From contig OX485806.1 of assembly GCA_950295325.1 (NCBI GenBank), forward strand, positions 434,001-498,000: DNA of 64,000 bases. The letters are read 5' to 3'. Source of the DNA: Polytrichum commune (Eukaryota; Streptophyta; Polytrichopsida; Polytrichales; Polytrichaceae). Made by a program: the position numbers and the translations under genes. This document shows positions 9,828 through 21,024 of the stretch, one piece after another (position 1 is the stretch's first letter; each line of letters opens with the position of its first letter). Under the pieces are notes generated by a model. The model was not told where the DNA came from. It saw only the letters and a list, made by a program, of their open reading frames with translations, and did no database searches.

Positions 9828-12800
9828 ATGCCACGCCGAAATGATGCATGGGATCATTGGTACGAGGATAAGGGGATGGTTCCCGGTAAATCACAAAGGC
9901 AGGTTAAATGTAGGTTTTGCCCGTTCGTCATATCTTACCGAGGAAATAGAATGTTGGCCCACCTTGGTTATAGACCTCCTGTAGGGGGTGCTTGTGATGT
10001 TTCCACATGTAGGATGGTACCCCCGCATATTAGGGTCTTGTTTGAACATTGCGGAGGCATTGTGCCCTTACATGTAGGCATTGTAAATGAGGACTCTCCG
10101 GTGCCAGATATTGTACCTCTGGAGCCTATTATAGCGGACTCCGTAATTAGTGAAACAAAGCCTTTGCTTATGTCCCAATCCACTCAACATTCTGATGTTG
10201 TGATATATGGCACACCTCCTCGTGAACTACGTCAACTCAACATAACGGAGGGGTTCAATGTGTCAACAAAACAACTCCTTGATAGAGCATGGGCAACGGC
10301 TTTTTATGAAGCTAACATTCCTTTCAACATTGTGAGACATCCTGCATTTGTTCATGCTGTGCGTGAAACTGCCTGTCATCGAATGCCAGCCTACACACCA
10401 CCATCGTACAATGCCATCCGTACGAAGTTGTTAACTGATAAAAAGGTTGACCTAGATAGGCAAGTGAAGGAGAAGATGGGGAATTCCGTTGAAAAATACG
10501 GTGTTACAATATGTTGTGATGGATGGGACAACGTGCAAAACCGACCTCTCCTAAACGTTCTCCAATGCGGCACAAAGGGAGATGTTTTCTTGGGTACCAT
10601 TGATACCACGGGAAATCACAAGGATCATGTATACGTTGCTGCTCAAATTCAACCATTTGTGGAAAAGGTTGGTCGACATAATGTGGTCTAGATTTGCACC
10701 GACAATGCCCCAGTTATGGCCTCCGTTGCTCGCGACTTGATTCAAGCAAATCCCGATCTATATTTTCAAGGATGTGCTGCGCATTGCCTAGATCTCCTCT
10801 TAGAAGATTGGGGGAAGGAGGAATGGGTGAAAAAGTTGGTAAAAAAGGCGCGCCATATTTGTGTTTTTATCAAAAACCATCATGCTTCTCAAGCTATATT
10901 CCGGAGGTTGTCACCAAATCTCTCACTCCGCCTACTTGTAGAGACCCGTTTTGCAACGAACTTCATCATGATAGATCGTCTTCTTCAAGTACGCAATGCT
11001 TTGGAAAGAATGGTGGTTGATGAGGATTGGCCTACTCTAATGCGTGATATGAGGAGGAGATCTCGCACCTCTTACATGAAGGGCTCTGCTGTGCGAAGCT
11101 TTATACGTTCTGATGGATTCTGGAACACGTGCGAAAATTTCTTGTATATGGTGATCCCGGTTGTTAAAGCTCTTCGTGTATTTGATGGCAAGGCGCCTGC
11201 AATGGGAATGGCTTGGAGGGTCATGCATGATTTACAAACCCATATTCGTGGATTCAGTAAACCTCCATTTTGCTTAAGCCCTGAGCTTGCTGCAAATGCT
11301 ATGCTAATGTTTCAAAATAGATGGAGGTTGATGTTGAATGATCTACATTGGGCTGGAGCGATGTTAAATCCGCTTCTACGTGGTTGGGCCCCACTCCATG
11401 AGGATGAGAATTCGAGGACAATCCTAAATCGAGTTCTTCGCAGGCTTGCTCAAGATGAGGACACTTATGTCCAAATCCTCCACCAGTACCAAGATTTCCT
11501 TGAAAATCGAGGGCCTTTTGCTGATTCTACTGACCCGAACGTGCATGCCGCACCTCTCCATGAATGGTGGGATGCAATGGGAGGTGGAGCTAAAGCCCTC
11601 CAAACAATAGCAAGTATGTTCCGCATCCTTGCACAAGTATGTTCCGCATCCGCATGTGAACGCAATTGGAGCATGTACTCATATGTTCACAACAAGAGTC
11701 GCAATCGCTTGAAGCATAGTCGTGCCGAGGACCTCGTCTACATATATACCAATAGTAGGTTCATTCGACATCGGAGGGGCCCAAGACCTGCGCAATGGTA
11801 CGAATTGAATGAGGTCCATTCTGACGATGACCTTGACGAAGAAGATGACGTGGATCCAAATGATAGTGCCGGAAATGATGATGACAACAATGTTGATGAC
11901 ATCGACTTTGATTTGGATGACCTCAATTCCAAGAATCATGATTCAGAAGATGAGGATGGCAATGGTAGTGATGGAAACCTTGGGGTGTTTGATTTTGATG
12001 AACCGGATGTCCCCCAACATAACGACGGAATGCATGACGATCATGAGGGGTCTATTGGAGGACCGCCTTTTGAAACTCTCCACATTGGACAAGGGTTTCG
12101 CCCTGCCCATAATGTTGCTATGGGGGCAAGTGAGAATGTAGGAATTGAAGTAGATTCCTTGCAACCTCGGAGCGATTCTCTTTCTTTTGGTGAAGGTGAC
12201 AATGTACTACCCGCAAATGAGCCAACGCACGTTCAATAGGATCCATTTCCAGCCCGAGTACATTCTGAATCCATGGACGCCTCCCTCATATCCAACCATC
12301 GTATAGAAGATCAAACGCCCAATGTTCCTGAAATACCTACAACTCGATTCCGTGCTCTTCAAAGAACTGCATCAACCTCTACGGTGCAAGTGCATGCACA
12401 AGGTCAACGTCGTCCTCTCACTCGAAGTATTGCCAATACTTCTAGATTGGGTGTTTCACGTGCAACTGCGGTGGGTGCTACTTTGGTTGCTATACACAAT
12501 GTTTCAAGAAATGTTACTACAGAGGCGCCACGTCGTCATTCTGTTCGTCGACATGTTGTTGAGAACATACCAATTGCAATTCCATCCGCATCAGTTTCAC
12601 TTCCACACAGTCAATCCAATGGAACATGTGGCCTTGGAGTTGGAGGCGGAAGTACAACGGGGGATGTTTTTATAGATGGAAGTAGAGATGAAGTGCACTC
12701 AAGTCGTGGTACGGGTGGAGGGCGTCAGAGAACTACGAGAGGTGTCAAACGTACTAGGAAGAGGTATCAGGGAAGATCGCTTCCGTTTACTGCTGAAGAC

Positions 12801-13019
12801 TACAATGAAGATGAGGGTAGACCACATCTAGATGAAAATGGCATACAGGATGCAGAGGGCTCCCGGCCGACCAAGAAGATAATTTTCTCACAACGTGACC
12901 GAGAGTTGCATCTTCGGAGCGCGACTCCCCAAACGGATGATGATTGCAGCACAGACGAGTCTGAAGAGAACCCAAGATGTGTCGAAGCAAATGATCCCAC
13001 AGTACGGATTCGAACGTAA
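9828..13019 (+). pseudogene. hAT transposase (BED, DUF659, hAT-C) with two in-frame TAG codons
   Basis: One continuous frame from MPRRNDAWDHWYEDKG, interrupted only by TAG at 10689-10691 and 12237-12239. In order: a BED-type zinc finger near the N-terminus (VKCRFC...HLGY); a DUF659 region with first catalytic Asp in CCDGWDNV and second in ICTDNAP; the CAAHCLDLLLEDWG motif; the hAT C-terminal dimerisation region with CERNWSMYSYVHNKSRNRL; then a long acidic Asp/Glu tail. The first TAG stands two residues before ICTDNAP, where Gln is expected (CAG to TAG), and removes most of the catalytic core. The second lies in the acidic tail, followed by about 260 codons of open frame. It sits directly downstream of the left terminal array and would mobilise this element if read through. 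Confidence 0.88.
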
Positions 13020-13718
13020 TGGTTTTGCACAAATGTGGTATTTCGGTGCTCCCACGTACTCCCATAATTTATTACTTACGTCAAAATTGATACAAGTTAC
13101 AACCTTAGGGCCTTCGGTAAGACATTTAGACCACAAAGCGAACGTTACCTTCGAAGTTGTAACATTTTATTATAGTAATAAAATTATTTATTGCATGTTT
13201 TTTAAAATTTTGAAAATACAATATGGTTGGCAACTCAGCATTGCAATTAATGTCCAATAACATGTTATGCCTTTATTAATTACTATTTTGTATAATTCTT
13301 ACTGTGAATGGAGTTTTATGTTTATTTATTGAGCTTCTTAAAGAATATGTTTTTATAAATATTGCAATTCCCTATTGCTCGATTGTACATGCTTCGTTGG
13401 TGACATCCTCTTTTTGAGGACTTTTCTATCCGTTTTATATAATTATATCTTTATGTGGTATTCAATATTAACTATGTAGTCAATAGTACTTTTGGTTAGA
13501 CTATCATATGAATTACTAATATTCAAGTAAGTTTTTACAAGTTTCAAATAACATTAAAACATGTGGCATCCATATGTTATCTTTTACACGATCTTAGAAA
13601 TGACAACTTGTCGGTAAATCCTCTTTATATTACATATACTTTGAACATGAAATATGCTCATTGTGTCCAAAGTCTTCATCCGTTCCTATACAACTTCCTA
13701 AACATGGTACAAAAATGC
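13020..13718. other. AT-rich spacer between convergent transposase and RING genes
   Basis: AT-rich, no ORF of note. It would hold the 3' ends of both convergent transcripts. Confidence 0.4.
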
Positions 13719-15992
13719 CTAATCCGAATCTGAATCGAGGTCTATTCTAACTGAAGTAGATCCTCGTCGTGCTCGTGATGATTCCCCCGCTTCCATGCTT
13801 CGCGTTATTCCACGGGTGAGGTATGGACGACTACTAGGAGACAATGGAACGGCATTACGTGGTCTAGGCCCACCATTTAGCCATCTCAATACCGCATCAT
13901 CCGCAACTCTATGCAAGAGTGCATCAATTGCAGCCAACTGCAGCATGTTCTTGTGGTACCCCACCTCTAACTGCAATTCATATCTCGGATCCCGTTCCGT
14001 AGGCATGTCATCTGCATCTTCTTCCAAATCATGCTCCGATACTGATTCGAGACCTGCTGCATTGTACCAAGGAGGATGAATGCCTCTCTTTAATTGTCTG
14101 CTGATTGAATCCCAATGCCATTCAAGAGTTTGGTACAAAAATCTTCTCAAGCCATGATCGGGGGGCTTGTTGGAATACAACTCGTCTGCAACATACAAAA
14201 TTTGACGTGCATTCCGTGTCCAGTCGCCATCTCTGTTCTCGTGCCATAGCTCAACCTTGACACAATTGTATAACCAACTCCATTCAACATTCTCCCCATC
14301 AAACTCTTGAAGATCGAAGGGAAAGTCCCATGGCTTTAATACCCAGTCGTTAGGCATGTAATCCCGAAGGCCAAATTGGAGGTACAAACGAGGGTGGAAG
14401 GGTGATCTGCAATGAGGACATTGGCGTTTCTTGATCATATTCTCTATTAGACATTGTGGATGGAATTGGGTCCCACATGATCCAACTTGATAGCATCCCT
14501 CTGGGCCAAATAGACATTGGCAAATCGCACATGCGGTTCCGTCGAAGACCATTGTATGTGGATTTGGCCATAACAACTCATCCCTCATGCGGAATGGATA
14601 TTCATGCACTTCGATCACATCCCAATGGTGATCTGGGTCGGTCACTTGACGCCAATCGATGCTCCCGCTTGGCAATGTCCACTCATTATCCCTATCCCAC
14701 CTACTAGGGTACATCTGCTCATCTTCTGGCCATGACGTGAGCATCATATTCCGCATTCTCTGATTGCGGTTCCATTCTTTCTGGATGCTCTCAAACTCAG
14801 CTTCAAATTGATGAGCCTTGGCCATAGCAAGCAATGTGCTTGTCCTCATATTTTTGCGCTCCACAATCGCATACAACAGAACTTTCTTCAACCTTGCATT
14901 CTGCTCCTCCAGTCCGCCAATCTTGGCTTCGTGATCAACAACCACTTCATTGACCACTTGAAGTTGTTGTTGCATGTCCACCACCTCCTTTTGCAAAGCC
15001 TCTATCTTTCCTCGCATTACTTCATTCCTCATACATACCTCCAAAGCTTGTGACTTTGCAATCTTGGCCTCCTGTAAAGTTGCGTCCCTCTCTGCTTCCA
15101 AAGACTGAAGGTTAATTGGTGTACTACTTGAACTTCTAGCCTCCCCCATCGTAAGTGTTGCAACTCGATTTTCCAACTCGAAAATCATCGTTTTATACTC
15201 ACGAATTTCCAACGCATGTTGCTTACACAATTCCTCCATTCTGCTCTCAGTCGGGTCCGCTCCATGTTCACCAAGGTTTACCTCGTCTAGGACCTCGTTA
15301 ACCACGTCGTTGATCAGGTTGTTGACCTCGACATTTGCCTCCATGCCCTCATCCATATGCTCAAACACCTCCTCGATGGCCATCTCCACGTCATTGGCTG
15401 GTCGTTTACGATTACGCGGTTTTTTTGGTTCCCGACCCTCTGGAATTGGGGCCCCAGGCTCGTCCACTAGTCGAGGATTCCTCCTGAACCACTCCGGAAC
15501 GGGAGTGTATGGAATATCTGGAACTGTGCATTTAGTGAATGCAATTCCAATACCCCCAAATTTTTGACCATGCAGGGTAGCCAAACTTGACCAATCCACC
15601 CTAACTCGCAACACGTGCTCCGCATACATCATACACGCCACCGACTTTGGAATTGCACTTTTGGGCCATCTATCCAAATTGGAGATACTTCTAAGTATCG
15701 TTAGGAATCTCCATTTTGCCTCCACATCATCAAGCTGCATATAACTCGCACTGATGGCCTTGCAGTGTCGCTCGTGACAAGGTCTTGGCCATAACCGATC
15801 AAAGTGAGGGAAGCCCACGTACTGCATTGCAGTCTTCACTGACCACGGTTGTGGTACATTCTCCCAACCTGCCCTGGCTTTTTGGGTGTTGTCATCATAA
15901 ACATCCCACTCCAACCCAGCAGCCTTGCGTACATGTGATCTGTGACAACCTAATCCCCCACTTGCCATGTCTCCAGATCCTCCACTTGCCAT
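13719..15992 (-). CDS. RING-finger coiled-coil protein carried by the hAT element
   Basis: An intact frame of about 757 residues from the first ATG (15992), ending at 13719; an in-frame GTG lies 30 nt further upstream. The N-terminal third is novel and has a basic cluster (EPKKPRNRKRPAND), consistent with nuclear entry. A long coiled coil follows (about residues 280-420). A C-terminal RING-like zinc finger reads CAIC...C...C...HPQC...CPHC (about 488-532 from this start), after which comes a Trp-rich region and a Ser/Asp tail. RING proteins usually act as E3 ubiquitin ligases; that role is inferred. No stop codons or frameshifts, unlike the transposase. A TATA box on its strand lies at 16461-16467, just below a GTCCGC array. 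Confidence 0.78.
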   Translation of the reverse strand: MASGGSGDMASGGLGCHRSHVRKAAGLEWDVYDDNTQKARAGWENVPQPWSVKTAMQYVGFPHFDRLWPRPCHERHCKAISASYMQLDDVEAKWRFLTILRSISNLDRWPKSAIPKSVACMMYAEHVLRVRVDWSSLATLHGQKFGGIGIAFTKCTVPDIPYTPVPEWFRRNPRLVDEPGAPIPEGREPKKPRNRKRPANDVEMAIEEVFEHMDEGMEANVEVNNLINDVVNEVLDEVNLGEHGADPTESRMEELCKQHALEIREYKTMIFELENRVATLTMGEARSSSSTPINLQSLEAERDATLQEAKIAKSQALEVCMRNEVMRGKIEALQKEVVDMQQQLQVVNEVVVDHEAKIGGLEEQNARLKKVLLYAIVERKNMRTSTLLAMAKAHQFEAEFESIQKEWNRNQRMRNMMLTSWPEDEQMYPSRWDRDNEWTLPSGSIDWRQVTDPDHHWDVIEVHEYPFRMRDELLWPNPHTMVFDGTACAICQCLFGPEGCYQVGSCGTQFHPQCLIENMIKKRQCPHCRSPFHPRLYLQFGLRDYMPNDWVLKPWDFPFDLQEFDGENVEWSWLYNCVKVELWHENRDGDWTRNARQILYVADELYSNKPPDHGLRRFLYQTLEWHWDSISRQLKRGIHPPWYNAAGLESVSEHDLEEDADDMPTERDPRYELQLEVGYHKNMLQLAAIDALLHRVADDAVLRWLNGGPRPRNAVPLSPSSRPYLTRGITRSMEAGESSRARRGSTSVRIDLDSDSD

Positions 15993-16460
15993 GTCTGGAA
16001 ATCCTTCACTTGCCGGATCCACCCAAATTGTAGTTTCTAATTCTAATCTAGAACTCTAATTTTTAAATTACTAATTGCACTTCATAATAGTGCTACAAAA
16101 CATCCAAGCATACACTTCAAAATAGTATTGCTGTGGAATTAGTTCAAAAATGTCGTTAAAAATTAAAATACAAAAATTCAACACACCCTTCGAGCACCCC
16201 GCTACCAGCGCTCACGCAGAGGCCAGTTGACTGGGCGCGTCACAAGGAATATGCCAAAAAGGCAATATGCCACGTCACAAGGGAACGGGTCCACGTGGAT
16301 CACACCCACAAACAGGTCAGTAAAAAAAGTATAAAATGATCCCAAAAAAGGGATCCTTAACTCCTCCGAGCACCCCGCTAAACCCCGCACTCTGTAGTAG
16401 AGGAGGGTCGTCCGGGCGCCCACAAGGAGTGGAGTGGGGTATGTAAGTGGTCCCCTCCAC

Positions 16461-16467
16461 TTATATA
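16461..16467 (-). promoter_or_regulatory. TATA box of the RING gene
   Basis: Minus strand GGGTATATAAGTGG, about 470 bp upstream of the ATG and immediately downstream (in the gene's direction) of the internal GTCCGC array. Confidence 0.5.
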
Positions 16468-16469
16468 CC

Positions 16470-17040
16470 CCTCCATTCGCTCCCCGTTCCCACCCGTTAC
16501 CACCCTGTTCGCACCCGTTCCCTCCCGTCCGCGCCCGTTCCCCTCCCAGTCCGCACCCGTTCCCGCCCCCGTCCGCACTCGTTCCCGCCCCCGTCCGCAC
16601 TTGTTCCCCTAAGTCCGCCCCCCGCGTTCCCCCCAGTCCGTACCCGTTCCCAAACGTCCGCACCCGTTCCCAAACGTCCGCATCCGTTCCCAAACGTCCC
16701 CTACGTCCGCCCCCCGCGTTCCCCCCAGTCCGCACCCGTTCCCTCCCCTGTCCGCACCCGTTCCCAAACATCCGCCCCCTCGTTCCCTACGTCCGCTCCC
16801 TCGTTCCCTACGTCCGCCCCCTAGTTCCCTACGTCCGCCCCCTCGTTCCCTACGTCCGCCCCCTCGTTCCCTACGTCCGCTCCCGCGTTCCCCCCGTCCG
16901 CTCCAACCCGCCCCCCCCCCCCCCTTCCGCTCCCCCCGTCCGCTCCAACGTTCCTATAAGTCCGCCCCATGTTCCCCTACGTCCGCTTTAGAGTTCCCCT
17001 GCGTCCGCTCTAGCGTTCCCATACGTCCGCTCCCGAGTTC
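16470..17040. repeat. Internal GTCCGC/CGTTCCC array upstream of the RING gene
   Basis: About 570 bp of tandem units such as GTCCGCACCCGTTCCC and GTCCGCCCCCTCGTTCCC. The motif matches both terminal arrays of the hAT element, but this copy is internal and sits directly behind the RING promoter. Confidence 0.82.
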
Positions 17041-17490
17041 CTTTGAATCTGCACTTTTTAACTTTTTTTGGAAGTTTGGACATAGTCTCGGTTTTTTGGC
17101 TCTCAAAAATTCATATGAAGTCCAAAAAATGATTTCTTGGTATCCATGGATAGGTTATGAAGTCCTCTACATGAATATGCAATAATATTTCTACTGCACA
17201 TTCCCGCGTTCCTCCATCCGCACCCCATCTAACTTAGGCCCTTTGCAAATAATATATGTGACACTAAATATCATTACCGGTGTACTTATCCACACAAAAC
17301 TAATGAAGGATCCCTCAAGCAACAAAGTAACCAATGTAGTATGATGACCAACAAATTATCACCCTTATGGAGACAACGATGTACAAGTAATGACTTTATT
17401 ATTGCGACGACGGTACAAATGCCCTTTATAAATCACATACATGAACAAACCATGCACGATTTAATATTCCACTTCATTCCGTCAACTTGA
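17041..17490. other. Non-coding spacer
   Basis: No gene recognised; moderate AT content. One stray CGCGTTCCTCCATCCGCACC remnant of the array is seen near 17205. Confidence 0.4.
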
Positions 17491-17496
17491 CCTCCG

Positions 17497-18057
17497 TCAT
17501 GGCAACCTCGTAGATGCTTGTGGCTTCCGTCGAGGGTCCATTTTTGGGAGAGGATTCGGTCGAAGTAAATCAACATAGCTAATCGTTCGGTCTTTCATCC
17601 GTTCCTTCAATGGTAGCCGATGAGGCGATAATCCTCTCATCTTCTTACGAAAAAACAAAGTCCTTGAAGATTCTTCCGCTACCTTGACATCTTCAATGTC
17701 GATTGAAGTCTCCTCCACATCCACATCCCCGGGCTTCTCCAAAATATCCGCACACAAATCAATCAGATCATTTAGATCTCCACCCACGCATTGTGTGTTG
17801 TCATTCTCTACCGCATCGATCTCAAAGTTGTCCGCATATCGTCGTTGGTCCTCCTCCGCCCTCATCCTCCAAGCTTGTGTAGATTGTGAGAAGAGAGTCA
17901 TGACATACTCATCACGAAATCGATCCCTAGCACATCTCTCATCTCTCTCATGCTCGGTTGATGGATTGATTGGAATATCGGGTTCACCTAAATTTTCTAT
18001 CTCCTCATCACATCCTAGACCCTCAAACATGTCTCTCTTCTCTCCCATCCTATCCAT
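17497..18057 (-). CDS. Small acidic protein of unknown function (186 aa)
   Basis: Open from ATG 18057 (MDRMGEKRDMFEGLGCDEE) to 17497. A TATA-like TATATAAG on the same strand is about 50 bp upstream (18098-18106). The N-terminal two thirds are acidic (DVDVEETSIDIEDVKVAEE) and the C-terminus is basic and Pro-rich (PLPKMDPRRKPQAST). No domain, signal peptide or membrane segment is apparent. It lies between the RING and kinase genes in the hAT element and shares their strand. It could be a cargo gene or a host-gene fragment captured by the element. Confidence 0.5.
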   Translation of the reverse strand: MDRMGEKRDMFEGLGCDEEIENLGEPDIPINPSTEHERDERCARDRFRDEYVMTLFSQSTQAWRMRAEEDQRRYADNFEIDAVENDNTQCVGGDLNDLIDLCADILEKPGDVDVEETSIDIEDVKVAEESSRTLFFRKKMRGLSPHRLPLKERMKDRTISYVDLLRPNPLPKMDPRRKPQASTRLP

Positions 18058-18294
18058 GATACTCTACCCTCGTTATATGTATGAGTCTAAATGCTCTACT
18101 TATATATTGAGCTCAAAGGACTTTATGAAATATACAATATTTGATGTAATCCAAGATGTAGAGGATCCAATTCTCGTTGGTAGGATAAAGACAACACAAT
18201 AGGAATAAAAAGAAAGTTGGTGAACTCAAAAAGTTAGTTGCACTTTTTGAAAAAGTCCCCCGACACCCGCATTGGAAATCTCTTTGAAGCTTCT

Positions 18295-18606
18295 ATATTT
18301 GATGGGTTGTCCTTTCATTCAACAATTTACATATTTGAGCTTCAACCTTAGTGGTTCGTATAGTTTCACAACCCACACGCATTCGAATGTCATATTAATT
18401 CAACAAAGTACATATTTGTGCTTCAACCTTTGTGGTCCATATGGTTTCACAACGCATATTAGGCATCCGAATGCCATCTTCATTCAACAATTCACATATT
18501 TGAGCTTCAACCTTAGTGGTTCGTATGGTTTCACAACCCACACGCATCCCCTTGCCCTTTCATTCGACAATTCACATATTTGTGCTTCAACCTTTGTGGT
18601 TCATAA
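18295..18606 (+). repeat. Tandem ~83-bp repeat, about four units
   Basis: Units of the form TTCAACAATTCACATATTTG, GAGCTTCAACCTTAGTGGTT, CGTATGGTTTCACAACCCAC. Units alternate between GAG/TTAG and GTG/TTTG versions, suggesting a two-unit higher-order repeat. Confidence 0.75.
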
Positions 18607-18643
18607 ACCCTAAACCCTAAACCCCTAAACCCTAAACCCTACG
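18607..18643 (+). repeat. Interstitial telomere-like CCCTAAA repeat
   Basis: About five units of CCCTAAA with one variant, matching the Arabidopsis-type plant telomere. Shorter stretches occur near 30971-30987. Confidence 0.8.
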
Positions 18644-19691
18644 TCATTCCAAATTGCTACCACATATGTGCCGTTGTTTTGTTCTCTCACTCATGTAGAA
18701 GTGTTTCCATACATGGTTTGAGGGTTTAGGTTCCCAGCTTTCCAACGAACCCACCCGTTTTTTTTTACGATGCCTACAACGAAAGTTAAACGTTCGCAAA
18801 TCGCGAGGACTACTTCAAGTTGGCACAATCTCTACTTAGACATATAACTTATGGTATACATTGGGGTTTTTAGAAGGGGTCATGAACGCACGTGATTCTC
18901 AAACATAATGTAGAGTGCATCCGCCGAGTTCCTATAGGCTTCATAAAGATATCTTACCAACACCTTACACAAATTAGAACATTCTAGAAAAGCAAATTAA
19001 TATGGTCCACATTGATATTAAACTAGGGATTTGGTGTGGGCTTAAATTTAATGTGGCCCACATTAGTGATCATTTGGGGGGGGTGCACTATACTAAATCC
19101 GTATGAGTATATGTGAGTGTACAAAAGAGGTATTGATTTGAACTTTGTTGTATTATGTATTATTCATCACAAAATTATAAGTTGTAGTTATGTAAATATA
19201 TAGAATAATTTTAAAAAATATACAACATCTCTACTAACTTGTATGGTAGTGTCATTAGATTTTATAGAATAAGGTTTATTTTATTTTAGTATTGGCTTAA
19301 ACTGGTACATAAAAAGAACCAACCACAAGTGAACATACGATCTTACATATCATTTGATGGTAGACTTCAAAACAATAATTGCATTAGCTTTTATGACATG
19401 TATTACAAATCAGAGTATGGGAGGATTGAATGGAAACAGATGCTTAGGGACTTGGAAAAAGCCCCGGACGTGGCCTACTATGACATTCTTAACAAATTTG
19501 ATTTGATTTGGGGGGTCAAAGGTCTTATTGTGACCCGTAGCAACTTAGTCCCTACTTGGAAGGATAGGCCTCAAATGAGCATTATTTCTAGATTTCCACT
19601 TAGGCTGCGCTGTTTCGACTGGGTTGGTTGTATTTTCAATTTGAATTTTCAATTTGTGCCAAAAAAAGAATAAGACATGTATTGCAAATAT
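18644..19691. other. AT-rich non-coding sequence inside the hAT element
   Basis: No gene recognised. The frame at 19329-19673 shows no family resemblance. Confidence 0.4.
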
Positions 19692-20275
19692 AAGGGCCGG
19701 TTCACAATATGGCCAAACTTTGAGAGGTTCAACATTTGGACCAATGAAAATGCTGAAATGCCCAAAGTCCGTCCTCTCGGCCTTCACACTAGAGGCCGAA
19801 GTCCAAAGGACGTGGCCTCCAAAAGAGCCTAGGTGGCAACACTTTTAGGAAGTTATGGCGCCAAGAGTTCGGCCTCTCGAGCAAAGATTGGGTATAGCAA
19901 AATGCTCAGCCCAAACTTCCGTCGAGAGGCCAAACTTTTTTTTCATTAAAATAATCAATCATTGACAAGATCTTGGCCGTTAGATTGGAGGGGTTATTTT
20001 GAGCAAGGAATAAAGTGGCATGCTCCTTTGAGTTTGGACTTTGGGATTGGCCTTTGGAGGCTTCACACTTTGGCCATCCAAGCCGAGAGGCCGTGGGAGT
20101 TCATGGCCAAAGGTTTGGACTTTGCGCTTGGCCTTTGGAGGCTTCACACTATGCCCAACTAAGGCTACCTTTACTATATTTTCTTCGCTATTTTCAGTTC
20201 ATTTCTTTGGACTATCAACAAAGTTGGGCCACTCAATCGCACGGCCTCTCAACTTGGACGGCCAAGAATATGTCC
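19692..20275. repeat. hAT-like MITE family B, copy 1
   Basis: About 580 bp rich in GGCCTCTCGAC and GCCTTTGGAGGCTTCACAC motifs, bounded by AGGGCCGGTTCACAATATGGCC and a degenerate inverse end near 20265. A second, better preserved copy is at 57953-58523. Overlapping short ORFs inside are artefacts. Confidence 0.72.
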
Positions 20276-21024
20276 AAACTTCCAAAAAAAAGTGATTGTG
20301 AATTATATAAATATAAATATAAGCAATTGTGAAGATTCCTTGTGAGAGAATACCATTCATAAAATTGCACACCCAATCAAAAATTTATTCAATATCAAGT
20401 TTACAAATCACGAGTGAATATGAATCAATGTAACTGGATGTGTAGTTTTTATCATCCATATTATGGTTGTATTTCATCCGTTAACGTTTATAGAGTCAGA
20501 TTTACAAAGAAGGGAGTACCATTTTGTTAACTGTTAACACGTTTAACATTTATAGTGTGCAATATGTGGGGAGTAGAAGAAATATAACATTTAGAGATGT
20601 TTTGGATCACGTGTACAACCGATATAACTATTGCAATATTGTGCTCAACTTTAGTTAACTAGATATAATTATAGTTGACTACATTTTGTGGCATACCAAA
20701 ATTAGAATAAATATAGGTAACTGCATTTTTTCAAGACATATCACAAACAACTATAGTTAACTTGAACTTAGCACATGGATGTGATAACAACGATGTGAAA
20801 GAAGGATGTGGCCTCACGAGAGGCGAGAACCTTGGTTAGCCTCCCATAGACTTCTTCTCGATTATGGAGCAAAGGCCTCATGAAGTAGTATGAACATTGC
20901 ACTAAGATCCATAAACCTCATACAATATACAAGTTTTGTATGAAAAAATGATGGCTTTATTTACATCTCCAACGGTTACAAAATTGGTATGATTCAAAAT
21001 TACTGCAAAAAAAACAAAAAAAAT
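20276..21024. other. AT-rich non-coding sequence
   Basis: Contains repeated short (G)TTAACT motifs around 20640-20780; no gene recognised. Confidence 0.35.

Noticed and set aside
19962-20332. Overlapping ORFs with WPLEASH/FGLWR-like repeats
   Set aside because: They are translations of a MITE whose second copy (58133-58570) gives the same peptides in several frames.
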